Positions 1-12,039 of a DNA stretch of 64,000 nt are shown piece after piece. The notes below the pieces were generated by a model. It did not search any database. It had not been told where the DNA came from and saw only the letters and a list, made by a program, of their open reading frames with translations. Each line of letters begins with the position of its first letter. Position 1 is the stretch's first letter. The translations under genes were made by a program, and so were the position numbers. The stretch comes from Phascolarctos cinereus (lineage: Eukaryota; Chordata; Mammalia; Diprotodontia; Phascolarctidae). The DNA lies in contig NW_018343954.1 in the NCBI RefSeq assembly GCF_002099425.1, positions 20,917,501-20,981,500 on the forward strand, written 5' to 3'.

Positions 1-90
1 GATAGGATATACTTGGAGTTAGGTTTAGATCTAACCTCTTACACGTACTATTTGCATTCCCTCCCTTGAGGAAATCAGAAGTTTGAGTAC

Positions 91-95
91 ATATG

Positions 96-129
<34 letters not shown>

Positions 130-202
130 TATATAATATACATATATATACACATACATACATACATACATATACATACATATGCATATTTACATACACA
201 TG
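91..202. repeat. AT-rich microsatellite (TA, CATA units)
   Basis: A run of TA dinucleotides passes into CATA/TACA tetranucleotides. Apparent reading frames across it are only repeat translation (Tyr, Ile, Cys, Met). Confidence 0.95.
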
Positions 203-332
203 TATTTGTAGAATATGTTGTAAAGATATAAAGATGATAGTACTTAGACTCTAAATGTACTTTGGTGATCATCTATTCCATCTTCTTTCAGAGTTCTTTA
301 CTTTAACTTTTATCTTCTATGAATGTCCTCAG

Positions 333-334
<2 letters not shown>

Positions 335-374
<40 letters not shown>

Positions 375-388
375 GTGTGTGTGTGTGC
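335..388. repeat. (TG)n microsatellite
   Basis: About 27 TG units with one C interruption. The histidine/threonine-rich frame on the other strand is a repeat artefact. Confidence 0.97.
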
Positions 389-679
389 ATAAATGAGAGA
401 GAGCATGCCTGCTAAGATGTATCTTCTCCCCATGAGTGCAGTTTTGTGGAAAATGTGGTTGAGGATATTGCTTTTGCATATCATTCAATCAGTGGGTGAT
501 CATCTATGTGACAACATTGGAGTCAGTTTAAACTAGGAAGGAATGTGTTTTTGTTTTTTTAATTTCCACAAAAGTCACATGGAATCTAGGGAATGCAATC
601 TAAGGGCTAGGTGGAAGTTGAACAAAGGAAACCATAAAGTAGGATTGGTACATGAATAGCCTAACCAGCAAAAACCAGT

Positions 680-1010
680 TCTGACATTAGGTATAGACTA
701 ACATATCCCATATCCCAAGCAAAAGGGGTGTAGGCATACCTAAATAAGGGCAAAAGTAAATAAGGGCCAGGTCACTGAATTATGGGGAGTGGGAGATGAA
801 ATTAGGGGTGGAGACTCATGTGGGGAAATTAGGTGCTTTGGATAGGTTGTAACCTCTATAGTACCCAGCCAACGGGGAAACAGGAGAGGGAAATTTGAAT
901 TGGGAATGAGAAATAAAAAGGAGTGAACTCATGTGTTTCACATGTGGGATGCCTGCCTTCCTGGCCTGGTTCAAACAATGGCCTTGTGGAATTTGTGGTG
1001 AAGTTAACAG
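680..1010 (+). mobile_element. possible solo LTR fossil (unclassified)
   Basis: The stretch has an LTR-like layout: a CCAAT-like 'acccagccaa' near 865, an AATAAA-type signal near 913, and a following 'gtgaactc...catgtgggatgcctgcc' region resembling the R/U5 of class I-like LTRs. I cannot define clean TG/CA ends or a target duplication, and there is no internal viral sequence. If real, it is an old, decayed solitary LTR. It may equally be unique DNA. Confidence 0.25.
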
Positions 1011-2440
1011 TTTGCATTTTATTTGAGTTTCTGTTAAAGCTTCTAAGGCCACATTCTTTATATGTATAATAGTACTAAATTTCCTTTTGAGTAATAATAA
1101 TTTGCATTCTTGTATCTTAATCAAAATAGCCTTATAGGATCAATATAAAATTTAACACAATATTATTAATAAATTTCCACTCCTCTTGACAAAGGTCCTA
1201 TGAGAATGAGTTGTGTGCTCTATCTATTTGGCACCATTGCCAGACCTGAACAAGATCAAATTCATGAGGCCTTAGAACTGGTGGATTATCTGTGCACATT
1301 CATGTAGAGGGGGATATCACCAAGAATTTTCATAAATAATGGTGGCACTGAATTAAATTAAAGGGAGTCTCACTAATAGCAAAAATAGTTTTTATTTGCC
1401 TCTTTTTAAAAAGTAAAAATGAAATTAATTGTCAATATTTTTCTAACTGTTTCAAGTATAAAAAATTTTAAAAACCTCCAAAATTAATCTATCCAGATAA
1501 CTTACATTGATCTTACTCATTGGATAAATGGGTTAACCCTCTCACAAGTTACCTCTATAAAAATATTTGTTGATGGAGCATAATTTAATTCTATTTATGG
1601 TCACAAGCATAAACTCCTTTTCTAGCTTTCATTGTGAACACTCAGACTGTACCCACAGTTGACAGCAAACCAGAATTTGAAAATTCTTTTATTATTGGAA
1701 TCAGTTCATTGTTGCCTGTTGACATCATAATTCTGGCTGAAGAATTCAGTGTACTGACTTATACCATGAATCAAATAATTATAAAATTTCCAGATATGAA
1801 ATTTACTTTTTGCTTTATAGATAAAACCTAATAAAGGAAAAGAGATTCTACTTCTTAAATGACCTACCTGAACACCTGCATCCTTCTTTTATCCATCCTA
1901 CTCTCACCCATTTCCTACCATTTCCCTCAAACTTACTTTCTTGGCTTTTAACAATAAGCCTTAGTAAGCATGTTCTTATTTCAATGTAAAGACTATACCA
2001 TCAATGCTACTGGTGACAAACAAGAAACAAATGAAGGTAATAAAGTCTTAAACTCAACTGGATCCACAGAGAGGAGATCAATGTCATATAAAGAACAAAG
2101 TTGGTGCATAATAGAGCTATCTCACACTTTTTCATAAGGATAAAAGACAAATAAATATCATACGAACATGTTGTCCCTACATATGAAAACCCACAAACTT
2201 TAGGTAATTATCTACATAGTTCAAGCCAAAATAAATGTTTTTATTTATATGGTTATAATTTAGCTAGCAAGCTTTATGTTAGATAAAGGTAATTAAAGGC
2301 CTGAATTTTGTAGATAATAAAACATGGTACACTCAATCTGAGATTCACTGAATTCTAATAGGAAGTATCTGATTTTCTAAATCACTGGGATAACTGGGAA
2401 AGGGTGTTTAGTCATTACCTTACATTAAGGATCTATAAAG
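1011..2440. other. no gene recognised
   Basis: AT-rich sequence with no repeat signature I recognise. A 65-codon frame at 1634-1831 has no motif, no family resemblance and no splice context, so I do not call it. Confidence 0.6.
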
Positions 2441-2449
2441 AGTCAGCTT

Positions 2450-2605
2450 TCTATAATGGGTTTGCAGTAAAGCAGAACTTGGTTCAAAGGAATCCTCTGA
2501 CACCCAAGTGCCTCTATGAAACTAGGCAGTCACTTAACCCATCTCTGGCCCAGGAATCAACTAAGCTGATTCGTGAGAGAGTTCTAATATCTCATTTGAT
2601 GAAAT
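2450..2605 (+). mobile_element. decayed CORE-SINE (MIR type)
   Basis: The order 'ttggttcaaaggaatcc', 'ctctgacacc', 'aggcagtcacttaaccc' matches the MIR head and core: TTCAAATCC, CTCTGACAC, GGCAAGTCACTTAACC. The copy is very diverged. Confidence 0.45.
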
Positions 2606-2684
2606 AAATAATTTTCATGATCTTACATTAGTGTTTAAAAATAATGAAGAATGTTTTTCTAGAAAGTTTTATTGTTGCTGTTGA

Positions 2685-2848
2685 TTTTATTTTTTTTAAT
2701 ATTTTTTTTTAAGGCAATTGAGGTTAAGTGACTTGCCCAGAGTCATACAGCTAGTAAGTGTCAAGTGTTTGGTCTGAGGCTGCATTTGAACTCAGGTCCT
2801 CCTGAAATCAGGGCAGGCACTCTATCCACTGTGCCACCTAGCTGTCCC
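2685..2848 (-). mobile_element. tRNA-headed marsupial SINE
   Basis: The copy is reversed: a T-rich tail, 'gaggttaagtgacttgcccag', 'tttgaactcaggtcctcct', 'ctctatccactgtgccacc' and 'tagctgtccc'. This is the complement of the ggggcagctaggtgg family. Flanks 'ttgttgctgttgat' and 'tgttgttgtttat' look like a worn target duplication. Confidence 0.9.
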
Positions 2849-2919
2849 TGTTGTTGTTTATAATTGTGGAAAACTGCTACCAAATGAACAGTGGGTTTAT
2901 TTGGTTGTAAACTCTTTAC

Positions 2920-3430
2920 ACCATCTTCTCTGTGACTTCATTCTCTCAAAAATCTATACTTACTGGTGTGTTTCTAATCACTTTTCTTCACTGGCTACTT
3001 CCCTTCAGTCTAAAAAACTAGCATAGCTTTTCACTTCAGACAAACAAAACAAAAACAGCCTTCCCTTTTCCATACCTGCTCGACTCATCAGTTAGAGGAT
3101 CAGCTAAATATCTAGAAACAAAGCAGGAGTTTCTACTTGAAGCTTCCACTTCCTTTGCCACCCCCTCATTCCATTAAAAATGTATAAAATCCTTTGCAAT
3201 CTGGTTTTTATCTATACTAGTTACGCCACAAGAAATGCTTTTTTAAAACACTCAATGACCTCGTGGTAAAGGTCTTCTCTCGCCCCCTTTACCTTTCTTG
3301 ACCTAAACAATATTTGCTATTGTAGACCATTCTTTTCCCTTGAAATTACCCACTCTTCTATGTGCAAGATATACTGCGTTTCCCTGCTTCTTTGCCTACC
3401 CAGCTGCTCTTCTACAATTATTTATTTTCA
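2920..3430 (+). mobile_element. L2-type LINE fragment (RT region)
   Basis: 'caatgacctcgtgg', 'cttcttgacctaaacaatatttgctattgtagacc' and nearby words align with the L2 segment that encodes the DLSAAFDTVDH motif. No frame survives. Assignment is by remembered consensus. Confidence 0.45.
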
Positions 3431-3514
3431 GCCCTACTTCCCATAAGCAACTTAAAAACTGGGGATGACCTTGTGCTGCATTTGTTCACCTAAGGTCCTA
3501 AGACACAGGTATTA

Positions 3515-3675
3515 CCTTTTGTTGTTTGTCCTTCATTCTCGAAGAGGACCATGACATCAAGAAGGTGATGCCACAACTTGCAAGTAGATTGGATTTAAGT
3601 GAGGAAAGGCTGTGCAAAGTTACCAGCCTCACTCTTCCTGGAGAGCTATCTGGGTCCACAGATGTTAGCAATTCC
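3515..3675 (+). mobile_element. dispersed marsupial repeat, class uncertain
   Basis: The words 'ccttcattctcgaagaggac', 'catgacatcaagaaggtgatg' and 'tggatttaagtgagg' belong to a repeat I recall as common in marsupial genomes. I cannot assign its family with certainty; a SINE is likely. No tail or target duplication is visible. Confidence 0.4.
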
Positions 3676-4776
3676 TAGATAAAGGAGGGGAGTGGCTCCC
3701 ACAGTAGTGTACTTAACAGAGGGCTTGTCCTCACCAGTCTTACTGATTACTAGCCAAAGTTCTGTTCATCACTTCATGATTTAGGAATGGTTAGCAGAGA
3801 GGAAGATAACAGAATGAGGATTTTCCCTTGTCCAAAAGTGGAAGCTGTGGCAATGTGTGGAACATGTGAACTCCTTTTATGAGTGTGTTCAGGTTCACTT
3901 GAGACTGCACCACTTATTGAGGTTTTTGAAGGATCTCTTTGAAGGAGATGATCAGGTAGTAGTTACAATAGGAGCTACTCATTGTTTAAGCAGAAGCTAC
4001 TAAGCCTCTGAGCTTTCCAAAACTTCATAAACTAATGTTTGAGAAAAACCTTATATCTTCTCTAACTTTTTATAGTCTTCTCTGTGGAAAACTGGGAGTG
4101 GAGTGACACAAATGTACTGGCATTTACCCTGAATCAGTTAGAAGAATACAGCATTCCCTCCTTAACCTCAGACTTCGAAACAACCTAAAATTTGCAAAGA
4201 GTTCTTTCATATATTTGAATATGAGAAGTATTTTCAAGAGCATGCAGTCCCATTGGGGTATCAGGTGAGGGAGAAGAGAGATGCATCAACAAGTATGTCA
4301 ATGTGGTATCATAGTTTTGGGCACGGACAGAATAAGAATTCACAGAAGCACTTGTTTAAGCATTGAAGCAAAGTCTAAGTGGGCACAGGCTGGCTAAGGC
4401 TTTGTCTACCACCACTGTTATGATTATATTATTAAGTACTCACTTGAAAGAGAAGTGAGTGGTTCAGAGGTGAAGGGAAGGACGGAATTAATAGCCTGGC
4501 CAGAAAAGAAGCAGGTATATACCATAAGATTGAGAGCACCATTCACAACTAGAGTATAGAAAGAGGTGGAAGGTTTCAAGTCATTCTCAAGACCTCTACA
4601 AACTATGGGTTTTGTAAAGTGTTTTTGTACACATTTTCTAGGTTCAAACCTGGGTAAGATACACAAAGCACATGCTCTGATTAGACTTTGACTGAGGTTG
4701 GTATGTCTCAAATAATAATGAATTGGTACTGGCTCCTAGTCTCCATGTTTTTAAAAAGAGGAGCAGGGAAAGGAGA
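3676..4776. other. no gene recognised
   Basis: No repeat or coding signal that I can support. Two overlapping minus-strand frames near 4424-4853 have no recognisable motif. Confidence 0.55.
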
Positions 4777-5013
4777 TGAGTATTTGTTAAGCATCCAATA
4801 TATGCCAACCAAGGTGATAACTGAAATACAAATATTATCTCATTGATTCTCACTAACCCTGGGAGGGAGGTGCTTTTATTATACTGATTTTTAGAATTGA
4901 GGAAACTGAGGCAGTTAGCATGTTACTTGCCCAGGGTCATAGCCTGTAAGTGTCTGAGGCCAGATTCAGACTCAAGTCTTACTGACTCCAGGCCAAACAT
5001 TCTATCCACTGTA
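4777..5013 (-). mobile_element. CORE-SINE (THER/MIR type)
   Basis: Reversed CORE-SINE: 'tatttgttaagcatccaata', 'aatattatctcattgattct', 'ttgaggaaactgaggc', 'acttgcccagggtcat', 'gtaagtgtctgaggccag' and 'attctatccactg' appear in consensus order. Nearly full length. Confidence 0.88.
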
Positions 5014-5065
5014 TATGGATACATAAAGCTCCACTAACATGAAGCTAAGATACGTAAAAAGTCAC

Positions 5066-5104
5066 TCCTACTTTGTGTCTATAATCCCTACTTTGTGTCT
5101 ATAT
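5066..5104. repeat. short tandem duplication
   Basis: 'cctactttgtgtctata' occurs twice in a row with about a 20 bp period. Confidence 0.85.
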
Positions 5105-7133
5105 TTATTCTGAAGCCTTACTTGACACTTGAAAATAGATACTCTTCTTGTGTTACGGATACTAAAGATACATTTGGCTCTGCTAAGGTCATTTCCAGCA
5201 TGTTCAGAAATTCATATGCTTCATAGACAAATTTGTTCATATAGCAGGGTGACATCTTGATATTTTATTTTCCTACCAGGTTTAGCAGCCTGTTCAACAA
5301 TGTGGAAGAGGACTTCCAGACTGAAGAAAGATGGCAACAAATGGGGACAAGTCAGCCCTCCTTTGTGGAAAGGCTTCATGAGTCACAATAAGGGCTATCT
5401 TGACTCAACTCCTAAGGAAACAAGCCTGCGACCTTTGTCCTAAAGACCTTTGGTTCATGCTGACAGTAGTTATACAGTCATAGACTAATATCTTAGCTAT
5501 TAAAAACAGCCTGTGATTAAATGTACAAAAACAAACAAACAAAAAATACTTATATTTTAAAGGTCCTGGGGATCTTTTTTTAAATTTTTATTTTATTATT
5601 ATTTTTTTAGTGATCAGCATGTACATTGCATGCCATTATTTTTCTGCTTCTTTCTGGTAACACAGACTTACCAGAAGCCAAGAACTTTTTAGCAGATATC
5701 TTTCAGTGTTCTTTGCTTGGAACCAAGGAAAATTTGAAACTCTTTAGCAGAGCTCTTGCTTTTTCTTAGGAGTTACACTAGGTTAGGATAGAGTCTTTCA
5801 TATATGACATTTACCTTCATGATCACACATGGAGTGGTAATGTCTGAAGGAAGTAGCATGCTGCTGTAATCTCGTGCAATAGAAGATGTTGAATCAGGTA
5901 CCATGGTTCAGTTGGGAGTAGGGGATGGGGAAGTGGAGAATAACTTTGCATGACCACAGATCATGGAAATGGGCAAGTCAAGACTTTGGGTGTACCTTCC
6001 ATCATATCTACAATAGGACTAGACATTCAATCTACCCATGGTAAATACAACCAAAAAGAACAGCTCTATTAAGCATTGACAAATTGAACCAATTGCTGGC
6101 ATACATGTGCCTTAAACCAGAAAAATATGGCTTCAACTCTGCTAACCAAAATGAGCTGAGGATCAGTGTCAGAAAGGCCAGTGAATAGTGGCAGGTCTCT
6201 TTGTACTGTGATACTAAATCTACTTGAATGTGGTGTAACAACCTTATGCCCCCTGGTTTGTCAGTGAGGGAGCACTGCCACAGAGTCTAAGAATGCCAGA
6301 CTGCTTAGAACAGCAAAGCATACCTCTAACCACACTTCACAGGGAGAAGGGGTATTTTGCCTTTGGTGTTTAGTAGGACTCTAGGGCATCAGGTTGAGGG
6401 TTCAGAGTCAGACATTATTTCCTCATTGTCAGCCGTACATATACAGTATACCTGTTGTGTCCCTAACATTTTTGTTTTCTACTCCTCTCTCCCAGTGGGA
6501 GAATAGCCACTTATTAGCTGCTGGAAAATTCATGAGGAGGAGAAAGAAGAAAGTAGCTTGTCATTCATGGGTTATAAGCCAAAAAAGTGGCTTTGTTTAA
6601 CTTCTGATGCAAGGGTGCAAGGTGGAAGAGATTTCATTTAAAGAGACAGGAGGCTATTAGAGCTTGCTTTAAGACAAACACAAAAACTGTAATAAAATCT
6701 ACGTCACTTTTAAAGCTTTTCTTCTTGTCTACTTCCTTATGAGTTTCTTTTTTTAAATGCTTTAATAGCCCCCCTTTCTTTTTTTTCCTTCCCCCCCAAA
6801 AAAACTCCACAATCAACAACTCCTTTTCTTCCATGGTGATGGAGGACGGGGTAAAGTGAGAAAAACAAAACCTTTACAGCAATGAAGCACAAGGTACCAA
6901 AATAACTGCATATTAATCACCTCCAGAAAACATGTAACTTCATTTTACTTCAAGTTACTTATTACTCAACAAATGTCCCGGTACCAACCACTTTGTTCTC
7001 TCAGTCCTAATGAGAGGATAAGCATATTCATTTTTTCTAGGATTGTTAGTTACTATCATGCAACAACCTCCTTTTCTATGGCATCTGTTTGGAGCTGGGG
7101 AAGTCATTTCAACAGGATAATATGTCACATATA
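5105..7133. other. no gene recognised
   Basis: About 2 kb without an identified repeat. Short frames at 6032-6241 (-) and 6394-6600 (+) show no family resemblance. There is a T/C-rich patch near 6745-6805. Old unique sequence or a UTR of an unseen gene cannot be excluded. Confidence 0.5.
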
Positions 7134-7350
7134 CAACTAGATGGCCCAGTAGATAAAGCTCTGGCCCTGGAGTCAGGAAGACTTGAGTTCTAATTTGATA
7201 CTGATACTAGCTGGGCAAGTGACTTAAGCTCTGTTTGCCTTAACCCAGTGGAGAAGGAAATAGCAAACTACTCCAGTATCTTTGCCAAGAAAATCCCATG
7301 GACAGTATAATCCCTGGGGTCATGAAGAGTCAGACACTACTAAATGACAA
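7134..7350 (+). mobile_element. SINE with RTE/BovB-like 3' tail
   Basis: The head 'agtagataaagctctggccc', 'ggagtcaggaagacttgag' is shared with the tRNA-headed SINE. The 3' half, 'gagaaggaaatagcaaacta', 'ctccagtatctttgccaaga' and 'catgaagagtcagacacta', matches the 3' end known from RTE/BovB LINEs. The tail suggests mobilisation by an RTE enzyme instead of L1. Confidence 0.78.
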
Positions 7351-7451
7351 ATATATTACATGAAGGGAGTTAATCCATGTATAGCTTTATCTGGGCTAGC
7401 TTGACTCATGGCAGTGCCCTGGTAGTTTAACTTCAAAATTAGGAAAAATTT

Positions 7452-7578
7452 AGGGCACAGTGGATAGAGCACTGGCCCTGGAATCAGGAGGACCAGAGTT
7501 CAAAATCTGGCCTTATACACAAGCTGTGTGACCCCGGGCAAGTCACTTAACCCCAACTGCCTGGCCAAAAAAAAAAAA
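7452..7578 (+). mobile_element. tRNA-headed marsupial SINE
   Basis: 'cagtggatagagcactggcc', 'gaatcaggaggaccagagtt', 'gggcaagtcacttaacccc' and a 12-A tail. The first bases of the head are deleted. Confidence 0.93.
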
Positions 7579-8588
7579 TAGGTCTTTTAACAGTTGAGAA
7601 AATAATATCTACTGAACCATAGCAGAAGAATATTCAACCAAGATAGACTAAGGACACCTTATGTTGATTCAGATGAATATGAAGCTGACTGAATCTTCCA
7701 TTGTGGTACACCAACCAAGGATTAGAAAAAAAAGCAGGCCTGAAGCTCCTCTTGGCTTTTTTGTACTCAGTTGATAGGGTAGTGAAGTGACAGCCTAAGT
7801 ATTTAGTCCCTTGAGCCAACCAACAGATTCACAATACCTTTTAAAGAAAAAAAAATCCTAATTTACATGAGGGAAGAGGTTAGGCAACTTACTCCTGCCA
7901 TATCTACATGTGTAAAATACTTCATAGTTATAGATGTATAAATGTAGACATATAGACCTTTTAAAAGAAGAAACTTCCAGGTAGTCTTAACTTCATGTTG
8001 CATATTAGAACTTGACGAGCTGAAATCTTAACTTATAATAAAAGAGGAATGGTACTATCTTGTGGATTGAATATGGCTATATACTGTTCAGAAGAAAAAC
8101 ATCACATTTTATAAATGTTCTTATCTTGATTCATACCTCCAACACGAAATTCCATCAAGCAGGGAAGGAATTCTAAGGGGAGAACTACTGTTAACGATCT
8201 TGTAGAGTGGACCACTGAGAATGGACTATGGTTAAATGAATGTTAATCTTTATTTGTGTGTGCTATGGAAACTTTGGAATCCCTTCTCAGAATAAGTTTT
8301 TAAAAGCATGAGCTAAACTATATAGAATTACAATGGAAAACAATTGAATTGAAATAGTTATAAAAATATAATTAAAATAAAAAGACCACAACCTCCAAAT
8401 TAAGAACCACTGGCTCATAGCCAGACTCACTAAGGATGTCGTTCACAGACCACATATACCTAGGGTAAACCTGGTAGCAATTACACCCTTGGGATCAGGA
8501 TGATTCTCAAGGTATTTCACCACAAGATTTACTATTAGTGATAACTAGTTGCTGTTCTGCCTGAAACTTTAGAGTGAAAATTTAATGC
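7579..8588. other. no gene recognised
   Basis: No repeat or coding signature that I can support in this AT-rich kilobase. Confidence 0.55.
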
Positions 8589-9383
8589 AGAATGATCATC
8601 TTTTCTTTCTTTTTTTTTTACATTCATTTTTTATTTTATTTTATTTTTTTTAATTTTTTTTTCCATATGCTTTTGAGTTGAAAATTTTTTCTCCCTTTTT
8701 CTCCCTCCCCCACCCTCCCCAAGATAGCACACAATCTGACATAGGCTTTACATTTACATACCCATTAAACATTTTCACATTAGTGAAGTTGTAAGTAAAA
8801 TTTAGAACCAATAGGAGGAACCATCAGAAAGATGAAACAAAACTCAACTTAAGGTAAAAATAAGTGAGAGCGATTCGACTTCCATAGTTCTTTCTTTGGA
8901 TGTGGACAGCATTTTCCATCCTGAGGCCTCTGGAGATGTCTTAGATCCTCGTAATGCTGAGAAGGGTTCAGTTTAACATTCTTAGTCATTGCATAACGTG
9001 GCTGCTATTGTATACAAAGTCCTCTTGGTTCTGCTCACTTTACTCAGCATCAGACCATATAAGTCTTCCCAGGTTTTTCTGAAGTCAGCCTGTTCATCAT
9101 TTATTATAGCACAATAGTATTCCATTACATTCATATACCACAACTTGCTCAGCCATTCCCCAATTGATGGGGCATCCTCTCAATTTCCAATTCTTTGCCA
9201 CCACAAAAAGAGCTGCTATGAATATTTTTGTACATGTGGGTCCTTTTCCCATTTGTTTGATCTCTTTGGGATATAGCCCTAGAAGTGCTATTGCTGGATC
9301 AAAGGGGTATGCACATTTTTGTAGCCCTTTGGGCATAGTTCCAAATTGTTCTCCAAAATGGTTGGAAGAATGATCATCTTTTC
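8589..9383 (-). mobile_element. 5'-truncated L1 with perfect TSD
   Basis: The element spans 8606-9366 on the minus strand between two copies of AGAATGATCATCTTTTC (8589-8605 and 9367-9383). It begins with a T-rich tail and runs through the L1 3'UTR ('gcttttgagttgaaaat') into the end of ORF2. The complement encodes the conserved C-terminal words DPAIALLGLYP, TKIFIAALF and AKNWKLRGCP. The exact 17 bp duplication and low decay mark a fairly recent target-primed insertion. Confidence 0.97.
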
Positions 9384-9654
9384 AAGCACCATTAGAATGT
9401 GTCTCTTCCCCGCAGATGAGTATCTTCATATACATCTGAATATTAACTTGCTAATAAAGCTAACCTTCATTCCTAAAGTCTTTGTATAGATAGCATCATG
9501 ATCTTACTCGTCTCAGAGTCTGGAAAATATAGAATCTTCTTTGACTTGTCTCTCTTCCTTCCTAGACTTTTCTTTCTCCCTCATCCCAATAATGCTTTTA
9601 CCTAATTTGACATCAGTCTCTCCCCATCTCTTACTATAACCAGGGAAGTTCAGC

Positions 9655-9960
9655 GCCTCTGCCCTTCTTACCTGGACTATTCTAATTATCGATCTAATCT
9701 TCTTATGCCTTCTCCATTTCATGCTTCACTCTTCTACCTTTTGTAACTTATCTGTCACACTGTCATTCTTTGCTCAAAACCTATACTGCCTATCAGTCCC
9801 AACATTTAAGGTCGTAGAGAATCAAGGTCCTACTTACTCTTTATCTCATACTTCCTATACTAGATATTACAGTCAAAATACACAATTCACTGTCTTTCCT
9901 CATTCACAAGATCTGATTTGGGAGGGACCATCCTTTCCAACCCTGTGCTTGCACATGAAA
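9655..9960 (+). mobile_element. L2 LINE 3'-region fragment
   Basis: 'acctggactattctaattat' and 'aaaacctatactgcctatcag' match the L2 segments encoding '...HLDYCN...' and the downstream block. Badly decayed. Confidence 0.5.
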
Positions 9961-10044
9961 GGACTCGACAATAATTACAAAAAATAGTTATCCAGACCTT
10001 GCTTAAGACCTCTAATGGGAGGGAAGCATACTCCTAAGATATCC

Positions 10045-10128
10045 TTAATATTTCACAGATATCAGCATGGCACTCAGATTTTTCCATTGGTAATCTTTGC
10101 TCTTAGAACATGAATGGCTCGAATTATT
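10045..10128 (+). repeat. 84 bp direct duplication, copy 1
   Basis: This segment recurs at 11294-11377 in the same orientation with about three mismatches in 84. It runs from 'ttaatatttca' to 'ggctcgaattatt'. The flanks of the two copies do not match and I recognise no repeat family. Confidence 0.9.
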
Positions 10129-10583
10129 GCAGACTGCAAAGATGTCTTTGCAACTTCTACCAATTGCTAATAGTTTTTTTCTGGTGGGCTGAGCAAATAA
10201 CAATAATCAAATATCTGTTTCATATGACAGATCTTCAAATATTGCCTGGTGACTCTCATATTGCTATCCAAACCTCAGTACTCCCCCCACATCCTCCATG
10301 TTAAATTCCTTTCACCCAATCTTTATATGACATGATCTTAAGGACAATGTTAGTTTCCTTTTTTTCTAAGCACACTCTGTTGTGTGAGGACATTAAGAGG
10401 TTAAGTGGAAGGGTAGAAAGGATCAGTGTGTCAACCCAGAAGTTCTCAGTAAAGCAGGAGGTGAGGTCATCTGCTGAAAGATGGAAGTTGAGTTGGATTT
10501 CTGAGATAAGAGAAAGCATACAATTATCTAAAAGGAGCTCCTTGTTAAGAGCTTGTTTGTGATTGGTAAGCAAAAAGTTGTAA

Positions 10584-10704
10584 GGGGCAGCTAGGTGGCG
10601 GAGTGGAGGAACTGAGTTCAACTCCGGCCTCAGACATATTACACTTACTATGCGACCCTGGGCAAGTCACTTAACCCCACTGACTAGCTTAAAAAAAAGA
10701 AAAG
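10584..10704 (+). mobile_element. tRNA-headed marsupial SINE, internally deleted
   Basis: 'ggggcagctaggtggcggag', then 'actgagttcaactccggcct', 'gggcaagtcacttaacccc' and an A-rich tail. About 40 bp of the head, which normally carries 'gatagagcaccggccctgg', is missing. Confidence 0.92.
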
Positions 10705-11293
10705 GTTATAGCAGGACAGACTTCTATATGCTATAAAATAACAGTAATTTACAGGACTTAGAATTGTTTTAGAAAATAGAGAGAATACAATATTGTAAAC
10801 AAAAGCTTTTTTGTTCTTCATATCCTCCTTCAGTTAACAAATAGTGAGAACTATTCAAAGGTACTTTCTTTAGAGGATTCACTTCACACTCCCCCCTTTC
10901 TTTTGCAGTTAAAACAGGTTATTTAAGTTACAACTTTTTGTATTCACTCTTTAGGGTCTGAATCTACCCAGTCTTTTATCATGGGTCAGACTTGAAACTA
11001 ATATTCTAGCACATGGAACATTTGTACTGTCTTAATAATTAGCTATGATACCCTTCCTTGTCTTTAACTAAACTAATCCTGAGTTCCACTGGAAGCTGTC
11101 AGACAATGGTGGGTAGCAACAGATTAATTTTTTTTGTTTCAACAGATCTATCATTTCATATATATAGGTAGTTCCTCTATAATTACATATAACAGCACTT
11201 CATATTTCCTTATACTGTTTGATTCTTTTCCATATCCTTCAGAAAATCTTCCATAGCACATTTACACAATGCTTCAGAGCTCTTGTTCTGCTT

Positions 11294-11377
11294 TTAATAT
11301 TTCATAGATATCAGCATGGCACTCAGATTTTTCCATTGGTTATCTCTGCTCTTAGAACATGAATGGCTCGAATTATT
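11294..11377 (+). repeat. 84 bp direct duplication, copy 2
   Basis: Partner of 10045-10128, about 96% identical, same orientation, 1,249 bp downstream. Confidence 0.9.
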
Positions 11378-11582
11378 TTCAGATTATATCTATCATTGGT
11401 GTCACTTTTTATACAAATCATTTTCAGTAAAATGCTTCCAAATAATTAATCCTACCATCCATTTTCCACTGCTCTTTGGGTCACCCACAATTTGGATATT
11501 TATGAATTCAAGGTTTCACAATTCATAATTAACATCTCATAATAGCATTTAAAAACCTAGGAATTAGCATTTAAAAACCTTA

Positions 11583-11880
11583 TATGAACTGAATTAGAGT
11601 GAAGTGAGCAAAATGAGGAGAACAATTTATACAAGAGAAATAATACTAAAAGACAAACATCTCTGAAACTCAGAAATTCTGGTCAACACCACAAGACTCA
11701 AGATGAAACATGCTGCCCATATCCTGAGAGAACAAATTTTTAAAAAATGTGTGTGGACATGGAAGATACAGGAATTTATTTTATTTGACTATACATGTTT
11801 ATAATGGTGGTTTTGTTTTTATTGCTTTCTTAATTAGACAGGGAAAGGGACTCGGAGAAAATGAAGATCTAAAAAAAATT
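11583..11880 (+). mobile_element. old LINE 3' end, L1-like
   Basis: 'gagtgaagtgagcaaaatga', 'gatgaaacatgctgcccata', 'caggaatttattttatttga' and an A-rich end match the 3' part of an old marsupial L1-like family. Strongly diverged. Confidence 0.5.
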
Positions 11881-12039
11881 TAAAAGGGAAAATGCTGTAC
11901 AATTTCCTAGATTCTAGTCTAGTCCTCTTCAGTCAATTTTTATCTTTGCTCATTATTGATTCAAAAGGCCTACCCATGTGCACGTATCTATGTGCATATG
12001 TGTCTTTACAACATAACAGACAAGGATAGAAGGGACTAC

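Noticed and set aside
75-488. Minus-strand frames rich in Tyr/Cys/Met and in His/Thr
   Set aside because: They translate TA, CATA and TG microsatellites.
1634-1831. 65-codon plus-strand frame
   Set aside because: No motif, no splice context and AT-rich surroundings.
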